A stretch of DNA of 64,000 bases from contig CM055073.1 of NCBI GenBank assembly GCA_029204045.2, forward strand, positions 29,002,599 through 29,066,598. The letters run 5' to 3'. This document shows positions 11,559-21,371 of the stretch, in pieces. The position numbers and the translations under genes are program-made. Under the pieces are notes generated by a model. The model ran no database searches. It saw only the letters and a list, made by a program, of their open reading frames with translations, and was not told the DNA's origin. How positions within the stretch are numbered: position 1 is the first letter of the stretch; every line of letters begins with the position of its first letter. The stretch comes from Tillandsia leiboldiana. Taxonomy: Eukaryota; Streptophyta; Magnoliopsida; Poales; Bromeliaceae.

Positions 11559-12521
11559 GTCAAATTGAATATATGGGGTGCACAGAAAGGTGTATCCAGT
11601 TATACACCACATTCACCTATTGGAATGATTTTGCAGTGACAACTTTAATTAGATAATGAAAAGTACACCATTAAGTGTGTAGATGGAAAGTTGTTAAGCT
11701 CATAATCATATTTATACTACCCTTGGCTAATTTTGAAGTTAATTGAGTTGCATAAACCTAGTATAAGGTACTACACGTAGATAAGATTTAGGGGAAAAAG
11801 AACATTATTGGAAGTAAAATTTCCTGCTAATTTGAATTTATAATCACATTAGCTTAGTTTATATACAGCATGCATTCCACTCTTTATGCCAATATTGATC
11901 CAATTTATCAAAAGAATAATTGACTGACAGGTTTGGTCATGCTATATGCAGCTATGAAACCTCAACATTCCTCGAATTTAGGCTTTAGTAGGTGGTAGAC
12001 AACTTGCTTGATATATTTAGAAATACAACTTTTTCCTTTAAACAAAAAATAAAGTGAAAGAAGCCTAAGGGATTAATATACAAAAGAGCACCAACATACT
12101 TCCGTTGTGTCTACACTTTACTCTTTTTTTTCTTTTGAAGGGAAAAAACATTGAAAATGAAGTTCAAAAAGTTCAACATGCGAGGTCGCCTTCGAGGAAA
12201 AATCAAGGGCAGTGTTCATTGGAAACTTTACATTTGTAGATCTTGTAGCATAGAGATGTGAGAGAGCTTACGTGAAGTGCTTTCTACACTACATTAGCAT
12301 CATGATGCTGAGAACATATATCAGTTTATCTGCTTGTGAAGTTTTGGTTTGAAAAGGTAGTCTCAATTTTCTCTCAAAATTGGTAATCAATTTTATGAAA
12401 ATCTGCAAATTTTATGTTCTATATAGGAATTATTAGATATACAAAAAAAAAAGGGTCCAAGGATGCTATAGAGAAATTTGCCACCCCTCATTCTTGCCTT
12501 CAAGTTATCTATCAATAACAA
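11559..12521. other. Unassigned non-coding sequence
   Basis: About 960 bases of AT-rich sequence with no open frame of interest, no LTR ends and no recognisable protein remnant on either strand. Confidence 0.5.
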
Positions 12522-12524
12522 TTA

Positions 12525-13291
12525 GGGCATGTTTGGTTTGAAGGATTTGAGGCTTGAAATGAGAATCGGAATGATCCATTCCTATTGTTGGTGTTTGGTT
12601 TGAAGGATTGACATTCCAATTTTCATTTTGGAGGGAATCGAACCCCTGCAAAATGATTCCCACCATGGAGGTGGAATCGACTTTGAGGGCATGTTTGGAT
12701 TAAAATGTGGATCGAAATTGGAACAGGAATCGGAATGGAAAACGGAATGATGAATCTCTTTCTGGAAGAGATTGAGAAAAGAACTCTTGTTTTTTTTCCC
12801 TGACAATTATTTAAATTCAAATATTAATCTAATTTAATTTTAAAACAAATTATAATTTCAAATTTGAATTATGGATTCAAAATTTAATTTTTAGGGCTTT
12901 GTTTGGTTCACCCATTTTATACTATGAATTTGGAATGAGATTCACTAATTTCTAATTTCAGAAGTTCAAATTTAAATTCTAATATAAGTTTGATATTTGA
13001 ATTTACTTTGATATTTAAATTTTGAGTTTAAACTTGAATTTGAATTGTAAATTCAAATTTTAAGTTCAAATTGTGAGTTCAAATTTGGATTTAAATTTTG
13101 ATTACGAATTTGGATAGAAAATTTAAATTTTAATTAAAATTTAAAATTTTGGATTTCAATTTGAATATGATTCCGATTCTGATTTCTCGTATAAATCATA
13201 CAAATTAGGAGTTTTTATCGTTCCATTTTCGATTCCGGTCCATTCTCAATCCTATTCTAATTTTGATTCCTATTTTGAACCAAATGAGCCC
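12525..13291. mobile_element. Harbinger-like non-autonomous element
   Basis: Terminal inverted repeats read GGGCATGTTTGGTTTGAA on the left and, reverse-complemented, GGGCTCATTTGGTTCAAAAT on the right. The flank is TTA on both sides (12522-12524 and 13292-13294). TTA duplication with GGGC...TTTGGTT termini is characteristic of PIF/Harbinger-derived Tourist-type elements. The interior is AT-rich without coding. Internal blocks beginning GGGCATGTTTGG (12688) and GGGCTTTGTTTGG (12893) suggest nested related termini. Confidence 0.6.
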
Positions 13292-13294
13292 TTA

Positions 13295-14469
13295 GGTGTT
13301 ATTTGGTTGGGGTATAAAGGAGGAATAAGGGGGTTATCCCCCCCTTATACCCAAACGAGATTTTTTATAGGTGGGAACAAGCTTGTTCCTACCCACTTGC
13401 ATGTTTTTCAATATATAATTTTTAAAATTTATAAATGGTTAAAATTTATTAGTTTTATACTTTTTAATTTATTTAAAATTTTTAAAATTTTTAAAATTTT
13501 TAAAATTTTTAAATTTTTAAATTTTAAAATTAATATAAATTTTGTATATACAAATTTTAAAAATTTTACATTTCTTATACAAATTTTTAAATTTATATAA
13601 AATTTAAAATTATTAAAAATTTTTAATTTTTAATTTTTAAAAATTTTTAGTTTTTAAAAATTTTTAATTTTTAAAAATTTTTAATTTTTAAAAATTTTTA
13701 ATTTTTCAAATAAATTAAATTTTTTATATACAAAAACTAACTTAAATAATACAAATTATGATTAAATTTTTTTAAATAGATTTTTAAGGTAAAAGTTTTA
13801 TCCACTCTATTCTATTTATTCTTTATTATCAAACCAAACACAAATTTTTTTATACCGGATACTAACCTAATACCCAACCAAACACAAAATTACAATAATT
13901 CCTACTTGTTCCTAAATTAAATAATACAAATTATGATTAAATTTTTTTAAATAGATTTTTAAGGTAAAAATTTTATCCACTCTATTCTATTTATTCTTTA
14001 TTATCAAAAAATTGTTTAAAATTTTATTAATTTTAAAATTTATACAATCTTTTAAATTTTTAATTTTAATTTTTAATAAATTTATACTAAATTTTTAAAA
14101 TTTTAAAATTTATACCAATTTTTATATACAAAATTTTGAATTTTTAAAAATTTATAGTTTCAAAAACCAAAAAAAATTAATAATTTTTTTTATATATAAG
14201 TAAAATATAAATTTTAATAAATTTTTTTAAATAAATATCTTAAATTAAATATTTAAAATCATACCAGTAAAATTTTTATCTTAAATTAAAAATTTAATCC
14301 CCTCTATAATTCTTATTCCTCTTTAACTTACTAAACATAATTTTTCTTATCCCCGGTACGACTCTTATACTCAACCAAACACAAAATTACTTTAGTCCCT
14401 GTTTGTACCTGAACTTGTACCTATTTTGGGAATAATCAATTTTCGCTTATATAAGAACCAAACGCAGCC
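13295..14469. mobile_element. Harbinger-like AT-rich element, abutting the previous one
   Basis: The left end reads GGTGTTATTTGGTTGGGG and the right end, reverse-complemented, GGCTGCGTTTGGTTC. TTA flanks both sides (13292-13294, shared with the preceding element, and 14470-14472). The interior is extremely AT-rich, with runs of TTTAAAA, and no coding. A block of about 93 bases occurs twice in direct orientation (about 13744-13836 and 13915-14007). Confidence 0.55.
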
Positions 14470-14472
14470 TTA

Positions 14473-15226
14473 GTGACTTAATGATTTAAACTGATATTCA
14501 AAGATTAGAATTATGAATTTGATCTTAGCTCGCTTCTAATATCAATGTAGCACATCAGGAGTCTGCCTACGAGCTTGTGCAGGAAAGCGTGTCATGTTTC
14601 TCCTTCATTGCACGCAGCCAATCCGATTTCAAATTATGGTGACCGACGAGCCTTCTCGATCACAATGTAATTTTTGTGGTGATTCTTGTTCTTTCAAAAC
14701 TTGCTGTTTGTTGAGTTTCGTATGAATCAAACCTTTCTTCCACCATTCAAGATTTTCTAGACATGAATGGTGGTAATGAAAGTAAGGTTCTCTCTCTCTC
14801 TCTCTCTTTCTCTCTGGGATACACAAATTTTGGATGGAGTCTAATTCTATAGATTAGTCCATAATTATAGAGTTGTTCTAATATGCTAGAGATGACAATG
14901 ATGGGATCCGATCCTTTCTGATGCTTACCTTAGTTACTCCAAGGGGTAGCGAGATTATCATTCATATTACACTGCGGAGATTACATGAAGGTCGAGCCCA
15001 TCCATGGGTGCACCTGATTCTTCTCCAACCAAATGCTCAATACGAAGGCTTCACACTTTCTTTCAAATACCTATGTTTGTGGTATTTACTATAAACATAG
15101 TGATTATTTAGTTTGTGCTTGGGAATAAGGAGAAAAGTCTGAAAGTTCCCTTGATTGTGCCTTTTATCTTTTGCTTTGATCCAGTACGTTGATCACTGAT
15201 TTAGCTAGTAATCAACTATACTGCAG
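14473..15226 (+). other. Upstream intron sequence of the methyltransferase gene
   Basis: No coding is recognised here. A CT-rich run lies at 14791-14816. The stretch ends in the acceptor TATACTGCAG just before the methyltransferase exon. Earlier exons of that gene were looked for here and not found. Confidence 0.4.
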
Positions 15227-15477
15227 ATGGAAGGTATGGCTGGCCGGAAGCAGCATCGTACGATGCCATTCATGTGGGTGCGGCAGCTCCTGAGATTCCC
15301 CAAGCTCTGCTTGATCAATTGAAACCCAGTGGGAGAATGGTAATTCCTGTAGGCAACATCTTCCAGGATTTGCAAGTGATTGATAAGAGGCCTGACGGTT
15401 CCATCAACGTCCATAGCGAAACATCCGTGAGATATGTTCCACTGACAAGCCGAGCTGCCCAGCTTCAGAACTACTGA
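15227..15477 (+). CDS. PIMT: Protein-L-isoaspartate O-methyltransferase, last exon
   Basis: The exon follows a good acceptor (ACTGCAG) and stays open to a TGA at 15475-15477, encoding about 83 residues. It contains the family signature DAIHVGAAAPEIPQALLDQL, then GRMVIPVGN, the FQDLQVIDK strand and the C-terminal ETSVRYVPLTSR. These form the C-terminal part of the SAM-dependent fold that repairs isoaspartyl residues in damaged proteins; in plants the enzyme is cytosolic, nuclear or in organelles and is important in seeds. The exon begins inside the GDGR motif with a split codon, matching a genuine splice boundary. The earlier exons with the GSGTGY SAM-binding motif are not in the 750 bases upstream. 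They are either beyond the left edge, across the transposons, or lost. The exon itself shows no damage. Confidence 0.85.
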
Positions 15478-16130
15478 TTTGCTAACTGGTATATGTTTTC
15501 CGTGTCATTAGATATAATAGAACATACAAGTCGTAAGAATGTACAGTATACTATAATGTGTAGTTTCGAATCATCTTTCATGTTTGTCGGCTTGTATTTC
15601 CTATCTGCTTAATGGTCCTTGTATTTTCAAAGATAGATTTTGTGATGATAAGAACTACGTGTTCATAGTTTTAATCGATGGCCCTTATAGTGCACCACAT
15701 AACCGCTACATGGATTTATTTACCTTGGCCTTGTTGAGTTTTGCTTTTATGACTGGAAATGCAGTTCTTATATTCCTTAGGTGCGTTTACTGGGAGAGAA
15801 AAGAAAATTTGCTTTTAATGATTCTTTTCTTAAATTGGTGTTTCTGGTTGCAGTTAAACGAATTATGCTTGGGAATTTAACTGTTACGACAAATGCACAA
15901 TAGAAATGAAAAACAGCGGTTGTGAAGATGGGAAACCACAGTACAGTAAAAAAAAAATAGAATGCAAGAATTTACATAGAAAACTTTTTGTAGGATAAAA
16001 TTATGGGCAAAGGAGGAGAAAACTAAACTATCCACAAAAAAAAGGAGTTTAATTTTTGAAAATTACAATCTAAAATAAGGCCTCTAGGGCAAAAGAAAGG
16101 AAAATAACCCATTTGTTCCTTAACAGGTTT
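15478..16130 (+). other. 3' flank of the methyltransferase exon
   Basis: Non-coding sequence after the stop codon, presumably 3' UTR at first. The short open frames here (for example 15584-15880) show no recognisable protein. No clear polyadenylation hexamer could be chosen. Confidence 0.35.
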
Positions 16131-17037
16131 GGCAGAATCTAATAAAATTTAATTTAAATTAAATTAAATTTAGATTCTAAAAAATTTTAAATTGCAATGT
16201 CTAAAACGAAGATGGAATTTGATGAACAAGAATGTTACTTAAATGATTTGGCAATATCGAATCTAATGGTGAAGTTAATTTTTAGATTCGGATATCGTTA
16301 GTACGTAGACAGAAGAGTTCTAAATAAATTATGATTAAGTTTGCGGACAGAAGAGTCCTAAATAAATTAGGATTAAGTTTGGAGAGTTTATACGTAATTA
16401 TGCATATTTAAAGTTAATTTTAAGATTGGGATATCGTTATTATGCAGATAGAAGAGTCCTAAATAAATTAGGATTAAATTTGGAAAGTTTATATGTAAAA
16501 GTTTATATAGAGGTTAGAAAATTTTAGATCTAGAGATTTCTAATATTCTTTTAAAAGTTTTTACCATCTTTCTCGGCAATGCAAGCAACCGGCGACTTCC
16601 CACAAAAAAATCTGGCAACTTCTTCTTTCTTTCTCTTCCTTTTCTCTTTTTTCTCAGCCGTTTTTTGATCCGTTTGATAGGGGAGTTAGAGAGAGAAGGG
16701 GAAGATTCTTGGTCACTTGTAATCATCGAGGATGAACCTACTAGGCTGCAACCAAGAGGCCCTAGCCTCTGTCCGTACGGACTGGACCTTTTGGGAGCAT
16801 GTGGTTTGCACCAAGGACGCAACTTCCTTTCTCCTTTACCTGCAGCTCCAACAGCAAGAAGGGGTCTTGTCTTCGCGGCGGCTTGTACCACTGGGAAACC
16901 TATGTTTGATTTCTCATACTCCTTGCTCCACAAGGTGATGCAGTTGGTGATGTGGGTATGAGCGCGACGTGAGATTACGACTATCCAACTCAGTTATTTA
17001 TATTACGTTTCGTTTAGTAGTTCAAGTTCAGTTAGTT

Positions 17038-20000
17038 TTTTTTTTTTTTTTGATTAAACAGGGATATATCCTATTTGAATATGAAGAAGTAGGGATACAG
17101 AGAGAGATAAAGCCCATGCGAACGCATGTGATAGTCCGAACTGTAAACACAACAAAATTCGAAAGATCCTGCAGTTAGCAATAACAACATTGTCTTAAAC
17201 TTAATTAAGTGAAAGCTGCAGCAATCAATCAAACGACCCAACCATTAACCCCAACAGCAGCAACATAGGAAAACGACACAATTGCTGCTTGCTTGAATTA
17301 GGACTTTCATCATAGTGTACGTCCCATCAGATTTGGCATCAGATTTGGCATACAAGGTGCATCCCAGAGATCATAAGTCAGTTCTCTCATCAATGTCAGC
17401 ATTGCTTGGGCATTCCCATAAATCAGGAGATCGATCGGTAAGCTGCAGGGGTTTTGCTCAGTAGCCCATACCTTGCAGAAGGTGAAGTGTGTCGATGTAA
17501 GAGCTCCAGGCCTGCAGCAGTTGTCAAACCGAAGCGCCGGGTAACGTCCAGTTTAATTAAATGGTAAACCTACAATCTTTGTGGACTCGTAGCGTTGTGA
17601 TCCAGAAATTTGCCTCGCCCAAAACATTAATCTCTAGTTCTTCTACGGTCGAAAGCCGATTCGTGAATAGTCTCACGTTCCGTTCCTTCCAAAGCTCCCA
17701 GCAGGTGGCCGCGAAGCAAGTATCGAAAGTGTCCAGAGCATAACCAGATAAAGAGGATCGAAGGGCAGACCAAGTAGATGGCAGTTCCCTCCCCAATGGC
17801 TCGGTAGTCCCCATGCGAAACAAGACCGAATGCCTAGAAAGAAGGCGTGCCCACAACGCTCTTGCGAAGGTGCAGTCGAAGAGTAGATGACCCAAATCTT
17901 CAGCGCTCCTGGAACAAAACACACAAATGGTTGGGCCCACCCAGCCACGCCTCGCGAGGTTGTCTGCAGTCAACACCCTATTTCTAGCTGCAATCCAGAG
18001 GAAGACCTTGACCCGAAGAGGCACCTTTAATTGCCACAAAAATGGAATCTTGCAATCCTGAGCCCCTGTGAAAACCAGAAATAGGTAGGCGTTCCTGGTG
18101 GAGAACTGGCCAGTTTTGCTCCAACGCCACTGGAGCGAATCTCCACGGTCGGTCCTTGACCAATTGCAGATCAATGGCCGAAGGAGTTGTAGCTCATCGT
18201 GCTCCATGCTGGAAAGCGGAAGAGTAAATCCCGACTCCCAGTTGTTTGAAAATTTCTGGATCCAACCACAAACCGCCAGTTGCTTTGATTTTGCCGCCGC
18301 AAATAGATTTGGAAATCGGTTGGATAAAGCGCTTTCTCCACACCATCTAGCAGTCCAGAACGGCGAAGCTTCTCCACTCCCCACGACGAAATCGACCGAA
18401 GCAAAGAAAGGCGGAACGAGCCTTAGCATGTCCTTCCAAATTGGAGAACACCCGGCCGGTAATCTACTGGAAAGCGAGGGTGGTCGAGAGCGGTGATGCT
18501 TGTGTCTGATCATTTGCACCCAAAGGATGTCGGTTTTGTTGAAAAAACTCCAAAGTCCCTTCATTAATAAAGCACTGTTCGCCGAGTGTAGATGTTTAAC
18601 ACCTAGCCCTCCACTACTTTTCGGTCGGCAGACGTTTCCCCACTTGACTAAGCAGTGAAAACCGTTATTAAGGATCCTGCCCCTCCAGAAGAAACCCCTG
18701 CGGATTTTATCGATAGCTGCAATCACCCAGGCTAGAAGACGAAAAGCGGAACAGAAGTAGGCTGGAATGCCGGAGAGGACTGAATTCAGCAGCACAAGTC
18801 GACCACCCCTAGACAGTGAAAGGCCTTTCCAGTTAGCTAGTCGTCTATCAACCTTCTCGATCAGCGGAAGGTAGTCTGATTTGCGCAGTTTTCTCGGAGA
18901 GAGTGGCAGACCCAAGTAATTGATAGGAAAACCCTCCGTCGGGCAACAAAAGAGATGGCCTAAAGCTGTAACCTGCTCGGGGGGGAGGTTGATCGGGATG
19001 ATAGCACATTTGTCGAAGTTAATCTTTAAGCCCGAGCAGCTGGAGAAGGAAGCCAAAATCAGTTTGATCACCGCGGCAGATCTGAGGGAGCCATCGAAGA
19101 ACAGAAGTAGATCGTCCGCGTATTGGAGCGTATGAAAAGAGAGCTCCCCTACTCGGGCTGCCGACAAGAGCTCTGCATTTACCGCCGCCTGTAGCATTTT
19201 GTACAGCACATCCACGCAAAGGATGAACAGTAGTGGGGAAAGCGAGTCGCCTTGTCGAAGTCCTTTCTCGCAATTGAAGGAAATTCCTGGTATGCCATTT
19301 AAGAGCACCGCTGTCGACGCCGATCTAAGGAGCAAGTCAACCCACCCAATCCAGCGTTCTCCGAAACCCCTCGCTGCTAAGATCTCTTTTAGGAAAGGCC
19401 AACTTATGTGATCGAAAGCGCGCTCGAAGTCAATTTTGAAAACCGCAGCTTTGGCCTTAGAGGAGAACAGGTGATGAACCAGGAAATGTGCTCCAAAGAA
19501 ATTGTCGATGATGCTGCGCCCTTTGACGAAGGCCGCCTGGTGCGAGTTGACAAGCAGGTGTAAGCAACATTGCAGTCTTGAAGCGAGAACCTTCGACAGG
19601 ATCTTGGAGAGACTGTGAACTAGGCTGATGGGTCGAAGGTCTCGCATAGTCGAGATAATGGGTTTTTTAGGAATGAGGCAGATCCAGCTATTGTTGACGG
19701 CGGATAAATTGGCATTGCCAGAAAACAGCTCATTGAATACCCCCAAGATGTCCTCCTTGAGGAGTCCCCAGAACCGTTGGTAGAAGAACAGCGGAAAACC
19801 GTCCGGCCCCGGGGCCTTCTCCGGCGCAGAAGAAAATACCGCGACCTTCACTTCCTCCATAGAGAAAGGGAGATGCAGGAAGGAGAGATTTGCCGCATTC
19901 GCCCTGTAAAGATGGAGAAAGTCGATCGAACAACAAGGCGGGCAATCCGCACCCATTCGATTCGCGAAGAAGGTAGAGAGATGCTCGGCAATGGCATCGT

Positions 20001-20643
20001 GCCCAGACAGGGTAGAAGAGCCATCAGAAATAGAGGTGATGCGATTAGTGCACCGACGTCCGTTCGCCCTTCGGTGAAAGAAGGCAGTATTTGAATCCCC
20101 CGATCTCAGCCATTGAACACGAGACCGTTGTCTCCATTTGATTTCTTCCCGTAGACAGAGCTCCTCGTACCTGACTTTGAGAAGTGGTCGCACGAGTCGT
20201 TCAGAACCCGTGAGGAGCCTGCGTTCCTCGGCCTTATCGAGCCAATCGATCCAGAAAAGGCAACCATCCCTCTGCACTTTCGAAACGGCGGCGAAGCCCA
20301 CGCTCCAGGCTTTCAGAGCCGACTCGACGTTTCCCAATTTAGACGTGAAACGAGAAGCTGAGTCCGGATCAAGAACAGACTGGGCCCAGGCAGCCGAGAC
20401 GACCTCTGAAAAGGCTGGAAGCCGCAACCAGAAGGACTCGAAACGGAAAAGGCGAGCCGAAGGGATGAAGGAGAAAGCCGAAATAAGCAGTGGGCAGTGA
20501 TCCGATCTCGGGCGCGGCAAAGCGCGCAAGGACGAGTTTGGGAAGACCGTCGTCCAACCGTTAGAAATAAACGCCCGGTCGAGACGCTCGAGAGTAGGAG
20601 ACCTCCTGCCGTTTGACCAAGTGAAGGAGCGATTACGAAGTGG
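17038..20643 (-). mobile_element. 5'-truncated LINE with 9 bp target duplication
   Basis: A minus-strand LINE of 3.6 kb. The 3' end is an A-tail (poly-T at 17036-17051 on the plus strand). The 5' end is cut inside the endonuclease domain at 20643, as expected from incomplete target-primed reverse transcription. Perfect 9 bp duplications CAGTTAGTT flank it at 17029-17037 and 20644-20652. It sits inside the Ty3-type LTR-A. The 3' UTR between the ORF2 stop and the tail is about 520 bases. The clean duplication and open ORF suggest a recent insertion. Confidence 0.9.
17557..20643 (-). CDS. LINE ORF2 protein, truncated endonuclease plus reverse transcriptase
   Basis: An uninterrupted frame of 1,028 sense codons, with no start codon of its own because the 5' end is truncated. 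The first 50 residues are the end of the APE-type endonuclease (RSFTWSNGRR, LERLDRAF, and SDHCPLL with the catalytic SDH). A long linker follows. Next comes reverse transcriptase: LRPISLVHSLSKILSKVLA, QAAFVKGRSIIDNF, FKIDFERAFDHISW, GLRQGDSLSPLLFIL, and an intact active site HTLQYADDLLLFF, then INYLGLPL and the thumb. The C-terminus has the plant LINE zinc-binding domain (FLWQLKVPLRVKVFLW, then CVFCSRSAEDLGHLLFDC). It copies LINE RNA into DNA at the target site. Loss of most of the endonuclease makes self-mobilisation unlikely, although the reverse transcriptase looks undamaged. Confidence 0.93.
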   Translation of the reverse strand, partial: PLRNRSFTWSNGRRSPTLERLDRAFISNGWTTVFPNSSLRALPRPRSDHCPLLISAFSFIPSARLFRFESFWLRLPAFSEVVSAAWAQSVLDPDSASRFTSKLGNVESALKAWSVGFAAVSKVQRDGCLFWIDWLDKAEERRLLTGSERLVRPLLKVRYEELCLREEIKWRQRSRVQWLRSGDSNTAFFHRRANGRRCTNRITSISDGSSTLSGHDAIAEHLSTFFANRMGADCPPCCSIDFLHLYRANAANLSFLHLPFSMEEVKVAVFSSAPEKAPGPDGFPLFFYQRFWGLLKEDILGVFNELFSGNANLSAVNNSWICLIPKKPIISTMRDLRPISLVHSLSKILSKVLASRLQCCLHLLVNSHQAAFVKGRSIIDNFFGAHFLVHHLFSSKAKAAVFKIDFERAFDHISWPFLKEILAARGFGERWIGWVDLLLRSASTAVLLNGIPGISFNCEKGLRQGDSLSPLLFILCVDVLYKMLQAAVNAELLSAARVGELSFHTLQYADDLLLFFDGSLRSAAVIKLILASFSSCSGLKINFDKCAIIPINLPPEQVTALGHLFCCPTEGFPINYLGLPLSPRKLRKSDYLPLIEKVDRRLANWKGLSLSRGGRLVLLNSVLSGIPAYFCSAFRLLAWVIAAIDKIRRGFFWRGRILNNGFHCLVKWGNVCRPKSSGGLGVKHLHSANSALLMKGLWSFFNKTDILWVQMIRHKHHRSRPPSLSSRLPAGCSPIWKDMLRLVPPFFASVDFVVGSGEASPFWTARWCGESALSNRFPNLFAAAKSKQLAVCGWIQKFSNNWESGFTLPLSSMEHDELQLLRPLICNWSRTDRGDSLQWRWSKTGQFSTRNAYLFLVFTGAQDCKIPFLWQLKVPLRVKVFLWIAARNRVLTADNLARRGWVGPTICVFCSRSAEDLGHLLFDCTFARALWARLLSRHSVLFRMGTTEPLGRELPSTWSALRSSLSGYALDTFDTCFAATCWELWKERNVRLFTNRLSTVEELEINVLGEANFWITTLRVHKDCRFTI

Positions 20644-20958
20644 CAGTTAGTTATTTGAATGGACATGAATTTGGTTTTATATTTATCAAATCATATATTA
20701 ATTGAATATTCATATATATTATGTGATGGACTGCTTAGAAGTTCTTAGTTGTCTAATAAATAGTTTTTTTAAATAAATTAGGTGTTGTGAATGCTTATTC
20801 TGATTATTATCGTTGGATTTGTATGTCGTGCAGATATAGGAAAAACTTTATGTTTATGGCGGATTTGTTATGTTCCAAGGTGAAGCTAAAAAGAAAAATT
20901 CCTAATTTTTCATAACTCTGATCTCAAAATAATTTTTAGTTAGGACTTGGGGACGTGA

Positions 20959-21371
20959 CAGATTTTTTCAATATTAGAGCTGATTTGTAATGCTGAGCAT
21001 CACATACATCTATTTTTTTTCACAAATTATTCTTTCAAAATTTGTCATTTCGCGAAGCTTTTGGTGAATCAAGAAACATAAAATCAAAGTCGATAACCAA
21101 AAATTGAGGCACATTTAACAAATCTCTACTTTGAGCCAAAATTCCATTTAATTGAAGCGGCAATTATAATTATCCATCTTCTCCACAAGCCCCTAAGCGC
21201 AAACCAATCAATAATTAATACTAATCAACTCCAAGCAATGCTTGAATTTGAGGGGAGGAAGAGGCATTATCAACATAACAGCACGATTCTCTTGTGTTAA
21301 TCTTATTCACTTCAATTTCACCTTTACCAATTTTCTTCACATACAAAGTGATATTTGATGTCAATATATAT
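20959..21371 (+). other. Short internal region between LTR-A and LTR-B
   Basis: It starts with a primer-binding-site-like stretch (TATTAGAGCTGATTTG) and has no open frame. If LTR-A and LTR-B belong together, this is a heavily deleted or non-autonomous internal region of about 410 bases. Confidence 0.3.

Larger units (their letters stand above)
16131..20958 (+). mobile_element. Ty3-type LTR (LTR-A), split by a LINE
   Basis: The sequence around 16131-17037 resumes at 20653 after the LINE and ends at about 20958 with GGGGACGTGACA, the ending typical of plant Ty3 LTRs. Directly after it comes TCAATATTAGAGCTGATTTG, which resembles a decayed tRNA-Met primer-binding site. Its opening (AATTTAATTTAAATT, and a later TCACTTAAATGATT / TCGAATCTAGTGGTG-like block near 16230) resembles LTR-B at 21372, which supports a 5'/3' LTR pair. 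The exact left end is uncertain, and the two copies differ strongly in length and sequence. Confidence 0.4.

Noticed and set aside
16665..16961. Open frames over 16665-16961 as a gene
   Set aside because: Frames are open on both strands in LTR-A leader-like sequence and match no family I know.
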